Below, piece after piece: positions 38,441 to 45,264 of a stretch of 64,000 bases of DNA. Made by a program: the position numbers and the translations under genes. This DNA comes from Stentor roeselii (Eukaryota > Ciliophora > Heterotrichea > Heterotrichida > Stentoridae). Location: contig RSEH01000103.1 in assembly GCA_006503475.1 (NCBI GenBank), forward strand, positions 62,001 through 126,000, given 5' to 3'. How positions within the stretch are numbered: position 1 is the first letter of the stretch; every line of letters starts with the position of its first letter. The notes below the pieces were generated by a model that did no database searches, had not been told where the DNA came from, and was given only the letters and a program-made list of their open reading frames with translations.

Positions 38441-39718
38441 ATGGAGGAAAAGCTATACAAGGAAGATTCAAATAATTCCCTCGAATCACTTATTTTTACT
38501 TGTCTAAGACCCTTGGAGGGCAGCCTTGGTCTCGTGTGCTGCAACCATTCAGAGTTCTTTGAAAACTGTTCCAGTTGTTTCGATTCTCTGACTTTCGGCA
38601 TGATAAACCACAAAAAGAACCAAAAACTACTGAAAAAACTCAATCAAGAACTCAGGGCCAGTGAAAGGCTCAAGGCTGAAGTTAAACTTCTGAAAAGAGA
38701 ACTTAAAGACATACTCAGTGCAAATAAAACTGGAAAAATCGACTGCAAGGCGGACGTGCATCAACTTTTACTTGATAAGAAATTGCCGAAGAACTTTTTA
38801 GATATTTTTGAAAGTGCGGAAAAATCTCTTAGCTATATGATTAAACTGGGAACTATACAGAAGGATATGGAATGTAAAAGATGTTGCGAAAAAATGCTTT
38901 TGCAGGGGAGGGGAGGGTTTGGGTTTAATTATTATTGTGAGAGATGTAGGGTTAAACTTGATTATAAAGTTGGAACTTTTTGGGAAAAGTGCATTTTGGA
39001 ACCGAATCAGATATTGTGGCTTATGCTTTTGTGGGTGGTAAAAGCTCGAGACATCGAGATAAGCCACTTAATGGAAATATCCGTCGGCTACGTCTCATCA
39101 CTAACATCCCGAATCCGTAAAATAGTATCTCGCGAATATCTAAACTCCTTGCCAATGTTCACCGGAATAGTCGAAGTAAACATCCGTAACTTCGTAAAGC
39201 GAAAAATCGAGATAGGCAAAAGTAAAGCAAAGGAAAGATGGGTGATGATTTTAGTTGAACGTGAAAGAACCTTGGTTTACATGGAAGCACTTTCGGAGAA
39301 GTCTTTCTCATCAATTTTGAAGATAATCCAGAAAAGATGTGAAGTTGGGACAGTCATCTTGACTGAAAAGTTGGCAGTGTTCGGAAATCTGGAAAACTAC
39401 GGGTATCCGCACTATACAATAGAAAAAAATAAGGGATTTGCTTATTTGCAAGGAACAAAGTTGAATATTTCTAAAGCTTATGGACAGTGGGCTTGGATAA
39501 AACATGCGATTAAAAGGTATAATCGAACTTCGAGCTATCTTAATGACTATCTGCTGGAATTTATTTGGAGAAATAGCATGAAACATCGGTTGCAGCAAGG
39601 AGAGATTATTAGGGGATTGTTTAATACTTCTTTTGTTCTTGTTTCCAAGTGTAAAAGTGAGGAGATTCAGATTTCGAAGAATAATGAGGATGTGGATGAG
39701 GTTTACTTAAGTGATTAG
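38441..39718 (+). CDS. domesticated ISXO2/Merlin-like transposase, catalytic residues lost
   Basis: The 425-residue protein has a Cys/His cluster (CCNHSEFFENCSSC, 33-46), a short coiled coil (58-95), a zinc ribbon CKRCCEK...YYCERC (145-169), a helix-turn-helix-like stretch (DIEISHLMEISVGYVSSLTSRI) and a DDE fold of the ISXO2/IS1595 (eukaryotic Merlin) type: GIVEVNIRNFVKRK, RWVMILVERERTLVYMEAL, IIQKRCEVGTVILTEKLAVF, GYPHYTIEKNKGF, WAWIKHAIKRY and YLLEFIWRN. In active members the first block reads VEIDES and the third YSDEW; here they are VEVNIR (N247) and LTEKL (E309), and the later acidic position is not conserved. So strand transfer is not expected. The frame is intact with no terminal repeats seen, which points to a host gene kept for DNA binding. 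Confidence 0.8.
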   Translation: MEEKLYKEDSNNSLESLIFTCLRPLEGSLGLVCCNHSEFFENCSSCFDSLTFGMINHKKNQKLLKKLNQELRASERLKAEVKLLKRELKDILSANKTGKIDCKADVHQLLLDKKLPKNFLDIFESAEKSLSYMIKLGTIQKDMECKRCCEKMLLQGRGGFGFNYYCERCRVKLDYKVGTFWEKCILEPNQILWLMLLWVVKARDIEISHLMEISVGYVSSLTSRIRKIVSREYLNSLPMFTGIVEVNIRNFVKRKIEIGKSKAKERWVMILVERERTLVYMEALSEKSFSSILKIIQKRCEVGTVILTEKLAVFGNLENYGYPHYTIEKNKGFAYLQGTKLNISKAYGQWAWIKHAIKRYNRTSSYLNDYLLEFIWRNSMKHRLQQGEIIRGLFNTSFVLVSKCKSEEIQISKNNEDVDEVYLSD

Positions 39719-39941
39719 GTTTTGTTGATTCTTCTTGGTTTTTTTAGTATTTCATGAGTTTTTGATTTTTACTTATCTTCAAGATATTTGAAATTAAACT
39801 CGAGTTGCCCTGAAAGATAATCCAATCAAACCCATCTCCTAAAAACCATTAAAAAAAATCCTAACCCTAATTCCTTCACACCCTTAAAAACCTCTCCATT
39901 CTCACCAAAAAACCTGAAACCGCTCCATCCCAAAAACCCTT

Positions 39942-39998
39942 CAACCTCTTCAAACCCTTCAAACCTCTTCAAACCCTTCAAACCTCTTCAAACCCTCT
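39942..39998 (+). repeat. 19-nt tandem repeat, three copies
   Basis: Unit AAACCTCTTCAAACCCTTC. Copies at 39942-39960, 39961-39979 and 39980-39998 with one to two differences, and a partial copy before them. It is pyrimidine/A-rich and G-free on the plus strand. Probably slippage-derived. Confidence 0.85.
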
Positions 39999-40016
39999 AA
40001 CCATAAATCCACTAAA

Positions 40017-40097
40017 TCCTCAAAATCCTCAAAATCCTCAAAATCCTCAAAATCCTCAAAATCCTCAAAATCATCCAAATCATCCAAATCATCCAAA
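40017..40097 (+). repeat. 9-nt tandem repeat, nine copies in two variants
   Basis: Six perfect copies of TCCTCAAAA (40017-40070) followed by three perfect copies of TCATCCAAA (40071-40097), in unbroken 9-nt register. The homogeneous blocks suggest two separate expansions of one ancestral unit. No G occurs on the plus strand. Confidence 0.93.
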
Positions 40098-40200
40098 TCT
40101 AATCCTCACCTCTTTAAACCCTCAATTCAACCCCATTTGAAACGGCCTACATAAATCCTAAAAAAACTTCTAACAACTGACCTAAGTAATAAGTTAACAC

Positions 40201-40572
40201 TCAAACAATCTTGTTGAACTTCGCAGCCTCTACAAGTGGATTGTCTTCAGAGATTTTTCTAATCCCAGCGCTTCGATGATCGAACGAGCAGCGGTGGTCC
40301 TCTGGGTACCTGTGCCTTGTGCAGAAGAAGTTCTCGCACTTACACTTGAAGTTCACAGGGCCTAATAGTTTAGAACACTGAAAACATTTGTCTGCATTCG
40401 GCGAAACCTTTTTTTCTTCCTCTGGGATTGTAGATGATTTTTGAGGGTCTTGTGGAAGGAATGACACGGATGGAGTTGAAGAAGGCTTTTTTGAGTCTCG
40501 GAAACACTTGGAGCAAAGACCGTCTTGACAACCGAAAAATACTTTGCAGATACGACAGATTGGGGCTTCCAT
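40201..40572 (-). CDS. A20/AN1 zinc-finger protein (ZFAND5/SAP type)
   Basis: The 123-residue protein has an N-terminal A20 finger (C6-x2-C9, C20-x2-C23 in ICRICKVFFGCQDGLCSKC) and a C-terminal AN1 finger (CFQCSKLLGPVNFKCKC, then FFCTRHRYPEDHRCSFDH) with all Cys/His ligands in the standard spacing. A Ser/Pro-rich linker joins them, and it ends NPLVEAAKFNKIV as in plant SAPs and animal ZFAND5/6. These proteins bind ubiquitin and polyubiquitin through A20 and act in stress responses and proteasome delivery. Size and layout are normal. The PARG-like gene lies 133 bp upstream on the same strand. Confidence 0.95.
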   Translation of the reverse strand: MEAPICRICKVFFGCQDGLCSKCFRDSKKPSSTPSVSFLPQDPQKSSTIPEEEKKVSPNADKCFQCSKLLGPVNFKCKCENFFCTRHRYPEDHRCSFDHRSAGIRKISEDNPLVEAAKFNKIV

Positions 40573-40705
40573 TTTGATTATAAGATCAGAATAGAGATGA
40601 TTTTTGGTGATTTATTGGATAAAGATAAGAATTTCGAGATTTTTGAATGAAAAAAAGTGATTTTTTTATTTGCGGTGATGATTTTTTTAAGTTTTTTAAA
40701 GTTTG

Positions 40706-41596
40706 TTAAAAGGTTAGATCTTCTACATTGAATAACCCTTGCATTCTGAAAACTCTTTCAAAAGGAGCCACATTCCCTTCATGAGAGTTTTCTTTGAAAG
40801 AATTGTGATCGTTGAAAATAGCGAAAACAATTTTTTTAAAGCACCCTTTAAAATTTCCTTCAATTTCTTGTTTGAATAACTCAGCAACTCTCTCAGTTGG
40901 ATTCCGATACGCTCCACAGCCTAAAGCACTGAGCACGATCGAGTCATGTCCTCTTACAAAAGCGACAGAAAGAATCATTTGAATTTTATAGATCATTGTT
41001 TGAAGGTCTTCAGGATTATAATCGAGTTTTCCATCATTCATCACAAGTTGCGGTCTTCTGATAGCTGCGCAGGCGATCATTGAGAGAGGAACAGGCTGAG
41101 TTAAGAATTGATAAAGACTAGCTTCACTTTTTCTAAAGACATTGATTTGAGGAGTGTAAATAACTCCGTCAATAGGATACAAATGTTGAGGTAAATGCAG
41201 AAAGTAGTCAGATCTTCTGAAAATAGACTCTTCTTGGGCACCAGCACCGTAAGCCACTCCTCCCCCAGGGGTGAAGTTGTTAGCCATATTAAGAACAACA
41301 GGATTAAACCCCTGCTTCAACTCTAACCCAGCATCAAGACAGTCTCCATTAAAAATCACGACCTGTGTCTGAAAACAAGAAGAATCAGGTAAAATAACAC
41401 CCAAATGCTTAGAACTCAAAAAATCCGAAGGAATCATTTCAACTTTTTCTCCATTTTCCAGTATAAACGACCTGTTTTCAACACAAGAAACTGTTTCTTT
41501 ATAAACTTTTATCCGAAGTGCATATCTTTCTTCTTGTGTCAAACTCGACAGTTGCTTCGAGTACTGCTCATATCTGGACTCCATTATTACAACCAT
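40706..41596 (-). CDS. PARG-like macrodomain protein (TIGR02452/DUF2263 type)
   Basis: The 296-residue protein contains the poly(ADP-ribose) glycohydrolase signature GGG-x7-QEE (GGGVAYGAGAQEES, G111-G113, E122-E123), preceded by VLNMANNFTPG and followed by RRSDYF. Further macrodomain blocks are VVIFNGDCLDAG and LSALGCGAYRNP. The N-terminal helical part (about 1-45) and overall length fit the microbial-type PARG family (TIGR02452) better than animal PARG, which is much longer. The expected reaction is removal of poly(ADP-ribose) from proteins by exo-glycosidic cleavage; the catalytic Glu pair is intact. The ATG at 41584 (MESRYEQY) is an equally good start. Confidence 0.92.
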   Translation of the reverse strand: MVVIMESRYEQYSKQLSSLTQEERYALRIKVYKETVSCVENRSFILENGEKVEMIPSDFLSSKHLGVILPDSSCFQTQVVIFNGDCLDAGLELKQGFNPVVLNMANNFTPGGGVAYGAGAQEESIFRRSDYFLHLPQHLYPIDGVIYTPQINVFRKSEASLYQFLTQPVPLSMIACAAIRRPQLVMNDGKLDYNPEDLQTMIYKIQMILSVAFVRGHDSIVLSALGCGAYRNPTERVAELFKQEIEGNFKGCFKKIVFAIFNDHNSFKENSHEGNVAPFERVFRMQGLFNVEDLTF

Positions 41597-41644
41597 GAAG
41601 AAGACTCGGAAACAAGTTAATCAAGGTTATTTATTATTGTCGCA

Positions 41645-41884
41645 CTAAAATTGGGAGTACTTTTTAAATATTGATGGAAAGCGAGTTGGAGAAACGCTTC
41701 CTCCTTGCTTTGAAATCGGACTTTCTGATACTGTTGACAGGTTCAAGAATTTTTTCGTGTTCTTGATTGACGGAAGCTTCGGGTTTGTGATTGGCTTTTG
41801 CTCGAAGTCACGGAATTTCGTCTTTAGGTACTTGCGAGTGCAGGTTGTTTCTACGCTTGCGTCGGTTTGGTCGAGAATTTCCAT
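41645..41884 (-). CDS. small hypothetical protein (79 aa)
   Basis: ATG start with CTAATAAAC just upstream; the stop lies 48 nt before the PARG-like start on the same strand. The sequence is basic and Ser/Thr/Pro-rich (KNTKKFLNLSTVSESPIS; SVSPTRFPSIFKKY) with several possible phosphorylation sites. Composition and codon use look like the neighbouring genes rather than the AT-rich DNA upstream. No family recognised. Confidence 0.5.
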   Translation of the reverse strand: MEILDQTDASVETTCTRKYLKTKFRDFEQKPITNPKLPSIKNTKKFLNLSTVSESPISKQGGSVSPTRFPSIFKKYSQF

Positions 41885-43140
41885 TGTTTATTAGTTCTTA
41901 GCTAATTCTATTTGATTTTTATCTTTCTTATGTTGAAGGATTTTGTAGTGGGGCGGATTTAGATTGGATTGGGTGAGATTTTGATCAGGGGTAGATGAAT
42001 TTACCCGGAAAAGAAGAAATTTTAGGTTTTTTTTGAGGTGATTTTTTTGAAGGATTTTAGAGGTTATTTGATTTTTATTGAAATTTTAAGGGAATTTTTT
42101 GAGATGAATTAGGAAAGGTAGTTTTAATTAGTTGGATTGGAATAGCTGATGTTAATTATAGATTATTTGAGGTTATTAAACTTTTTTGCTTTGGTGAAGA
42201 TAGGATTTTAGAGATATAGACATTTGATTATTATTGGATTAAGCAATAATTAATTTTTATATTCATGAAGTCTAACCATCTAAAGTATAGATCTTTAATT
42301 TTCTTTTTGTCTAACACTTCAATTATATTCATTAATTTATCACAATAAATCTTTAAGTCAAAATAGTGCTTCAAAATTACTATTATAATATGAAGTTATT
42401 ATTTGTATTTAATTTTAAAGAACATAAGCCTTAGGATAAATAATATCATTTTCTTGAAACTAATTCGAACTAATTTGAATTTTAACTAAATCCCTGAGAA
42501 TTAGTCTAACCTCAATGAGTAAATAGATACAGATTGCAACCCTCACAACTTTAATATTAATACACTTACCTAAAACCCACAAATATCACTAAAATAAAAT
42601 TTAACCGACACAAAAATATTAAATAAGTTGCCACAAATTTTAGTTTACAATTTAATAAAAAATGAAAATCTTTCTGCAAAAATTTCATTAATCCTAATAC
42701 AGATAATCATCAAACTAATTCCTAAAGATATTTCAATAAATTATCCTAAAGCCTTCTAAACAATCTGCAACCACATCTAAATCTTAAATATCTTAATTTC
42801 CATTAATACTTCCCAGTTCCTTAACTCACAATACAAGCATTCTCCAACAACACAACCCTAAAAAAACCCTCTCTAAGCCACATCCAAATCAAATCTCAAT
42901 CCAAATCCCCTAAATCCCAACTAAAACCTCTAAACTCCAAACCCTGCTACTCCATTCACCCCATCTAAACTCCATCCAACCGATTCAAAACTTCAAAAAC
43001 CTCAACGAAAATCTTCAGATTCTAAAAAACCCGTCAAATTCCCATAAAAAATCTCTATCTAAACAGAAAACATCCCAATATAAATATGAAGACCCCTAAA
43101 GAATGAGCTCTGCTCTAAAATATGCCGCTGATTTAAATCC
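41885..43140. other. 1.26-kb divergent intergenic region
   Basis: The plus strand is G/T-rich from 41885 to about 42200, very AT-rich to about 42820, then C/A-rich and G-poor to 43100. The outer parts are thus C/A-rich on the sense strand of the gene they precede, like the dynein/USP spacer. A 16-codon upstream ORF (43103-43153) overlaps the start of the DP-like gene in another frame. No other gene, RNA or repeat is seen. Confidence 0.5.
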
Positions 43141-44031
43141 ATGTTTACCTTAATGAAGAAATATCCTTCATATGTGCAGTCTTTGATCGAAGAGTTGCAA
43201 AGCTGTGAGTTGGCGAACGAAATTCTCGCTCGTTACGAGGGCTACTCAGAAGATCCAATGGTAAAGCCTCTTTACTCCTTATTCCTCGAGTCTCGCACGA
43301 CATTTATTTACTCGTCTCAGGTGCTCGCGTTGCTTGAATCGTCAGCCAAATTCAGCCCTCCACCGTTCCGGTCCTTGTCAGTCAACCCGAACTTGGAGCC
43401 TTGTGCAGAGGATAACCCTTTGTCGCCGGTTTTCCAAGATTTGAGCCGGAGCACTTTGTGGAGTGAAGGCGGAACTGGCAGTAAAGACCAGAAAACATTG
43501 AAACAACTCAGTTTCGAGGTTAAAAGTATTGTTTATCTAATGAAAAATTGCACGTATAAAGAGGTTGCTGATAGTATTGTTGGAAAACAAATACTTGATA
43601 ATGAAAAAAATGTGAGGAGAAGGGTTTATGATGCTATTAATGTGTTGACCTCTGTAGGGATATTTGAAAAAAGGGGTAAACAAATTTACTATATACAGAA
43701 AAACGAAGAGGTTCATAAAAATGTTTTGAGTAAGAAAGAAGCGCTGAAAAAAGTAGTGAAAAAATATGATAGTTTAAACGCTATTATCTGCAGAAACAAG
43801 GAAAAAGCTAACTATCGACAAGCAGTACAAATGCCTTTTTTCTTGGTAGTTGGTAAAAAAGGGGTAATTTTCATTCAGGCTATCATGAAAACCCAGCAAC
43901 AAGGAAACGAATTCAAAGTTCTTTCAAACAAAAAACTTAAAGTCGTAAAATCCGTATCAATCCTTCATTTATTCAAACTTCCCGTAAGTCAGTCCTTACC
44001 AAGCGAAGTTTATCAATTAATAGTTAGTTAG
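43141..44031 (+). CDS. DP-type (E2F dimerisation partner) transcription factor
   Basis: The 296-residue protein has the winged-helix DNA-binding domain of the E2F/DP group at about 120-190: KQLSFEVKSIVYLMKNCTYK, EVADSIVG, then KNVRRRVYDAINVLTSVGIF and EKRGKQIYYI. The sequence RRRVYDAINVL is the DP form (E2F has RRIYDITNVL). A helical dimerisation segment follows (VLSKKEALKKVVKKYDSLN) and then a DP-like beta region (MPFFLVVGKKGVIFIQAIM). DP binds DNA as a heterodimer with E2F to drive S-phase genes. The N-terminal 110 residues are unique. The TAG stop is only 11 nt from the next ATG on the same strand. Confident of DP family; human TFDP is longer at both ends. Confidence 0.88.
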   Translation: MFTLMKKYPSYVQSLIEELQSCELANEILARYEGYSEDPMVKPLYSLFLESRTTFIYSSQVLALLESSAKFSPPPFRSLSVNPNLEPCAEDNPLSPVFQDLSRSTLWSEGGTGSKDQKTLKQLSFEVKSIVYLMKNCTYKEVADSIVGKQILDNEKNVRRRVYDAINVLTSVGIFEKRGKQIYYIQKNEEVHKNVLSKKEALKKVVKKYDSLNAIICRNKEKANYRQAVQMPFFLVVGKKGVIFIQAIMKTQQQGNEFKVLSNKKLKVVKSVSILHLFKLPVSQSLPSEVYQLIVS

Positions 44032-44042
44032 TTGTAGTTATA

Positions 44043-44615
44043 ATGTCAGGCGGAGCATATAAAGTCCTGCCCCACTCATCACCCAGCTTCCGAGTATCAT
44101 TAGAAATCGAGAAACTGAAAGAAATGCATCAAGAAAGTCTTCAAAAAAGGTTAAAAAAGCGAATGTTTCTTACAAATTCAATCAACATTTGGATGAATCA
44201 TCATCTTTACAAGGCTTGGAGGTGATTTTTAAACAGACAATGGAAAAGCATTAAGGTCTTGCCTACTCCTTATGAGAACATCAAGGGAACCATTCAGCAC
44301 CAAATCGCAAAGACCAAGTCACAACTCGCTCAACTGGTAAAAAGAAGCAGAAATAACTATTTTGGACAACTTGCAAGTAACGCCAGGAGTGTCAAGTTCA
44401 GGAAGGTTTGTGACAGACAGTTCATTGGATCTCGCAGGTTGGAAGAATGCAGAAATAAAAGTGCCTTTGCGGCTTGTCTTAGGGAACAGATCTCCACTGC
44501 TAGTAAAGAATCAAGGGAAAAAATGATCAGTCAGAGAATCAACTCGGCAAATGAGGTCAGGGCTAGGTCTAGGGCTGGAATGTTGGAAGTTAATAAAGCC
44601 AGCTTTTTCCTTTAG
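44043..44615 (+). CDS. basic hypothetical protein (185 aa, one 15-nt intron)
   Basis: Exons 44043-44221 and 44237-44615 join to 185 residues. The first frame alone ends TGA inside the intron. The product is Arg/Lys-rich and helical (EIEKLKEMHQESLQKRLKKR; SINIWMNHHLYKAWRQWKSI across the junction; KESREKMISQRINSANEVRA). The second frame has no ATG of its own at its start, which supports the splice. No domain recognised; a nucleic-acid-binding or axonemal structural role would suit the composition. It starts 11 nt after the DP-like stop. Confidence 0.75.
44222..44236 (+). other. 15-nt intron of the 185-aa gene
   Basis: GTGATTTTTAAACAG, phase 2. Retention makes an in-frame TGA at the 5' junction. 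The only one of the six starting GTG rather than GTA. A at position 10, CAG end. Confidence 0.88.
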
Positions 44616-45264
44616 ATGAAAGGTAAAGAATGTAATATTTTCATCATTTTAGATGTTTTGATAGGTTTTGAAAGGTTTAGGGTGAAGGATTTGGATTGAT
44701 GAGGAGGGTTTAAGATTTTCAAGTGATTGGAAAAGAGAATGGTGAAACTAGAAGATTTAAATTTGGAGACGAAAGAAAAAACAAAAAGAAGAAACAAAGA
44801 AGAACAAAAAGAAGAAACGAAAAGAATGTAGCCCAAATCATACTGGGAGACTTAAATGAAATAAGAATAACTGCTCATTCAACTGAAAAGATCTCAAAGC
44901 CAAAATTTCAAAACTTCTGACATATAAAAATGCTCGTTTGTAAAAAACGGATATATCCAAAAGAGATCCAATTAAGACAACCCTTTCCAATACTCAACCA
45001 ATCCAATAAATCCAAATAACAAAACCAAATCATTCCAATAAAACCAGCACAACTTAACATCCAAAATATTATCTTAACTACTAAAGAAATTACTGCTTGA
45101 ATTATTCACACTGATTATACGCATCAGTTCTGTAAAAGAAAAAAGGATTAGCACAAGAAAAAAGATAGTCAATCATTTTCAACCCAGATACACCAAAACA
45201 GTTCCAGCCCATTTATTAACCGGTCTAATAATAAACTCAATAAAAATCAACTCTAATCTTGTAA
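44616..45264. other. 649-bp intergenic region, possible gene remnant
   Basis: A purine-rich Lys/Arg-coding stretch at about 44723-44923 is open in one plus frame and ends QIILGDLNEIRITAHSTEK..., but has no ATG and no consensus intron linking it to one. It contains an imperfect AAC-AAAAAGAAG repeat. The rest is A/C-rich, G-poor flank of the sulfatase-fold gene. No confident gene. Confidence 0.4.

Larger units (their letters stand above)
39719..40200. other. convergent intergenic region with minisatellites
   Basis: 482 bp between the stops of the transposase-derived gene and the zinc-finger gene. The plus strand from about 39810 is C/A/T-rich and nearly G-free. It holds two short tandem arrays, listed separately. 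No ORF is seen. Confidence 0.6.

Noticed and set aside
38398-38643. N-terminal extension of the H2A-like ORF (82 more residues)
   Set aside because: It overlaps the transposase-derived gene, whose frame there has a Cys/His cluster; the hydrophobic extension (FFSSFWFFLWF) does not fit a histone-fold protein.
44616-44923. Open plus-strand frame with a plausible protein end (ILGDLNEIRITAHSTEK)
   Set aside because: No ATG in frame and no consensus 15-nt or 16-nt intron that links it to the ATG at 44616 or another; the Lys-rich part may reflect a purine repeat. Possibly a remnant.
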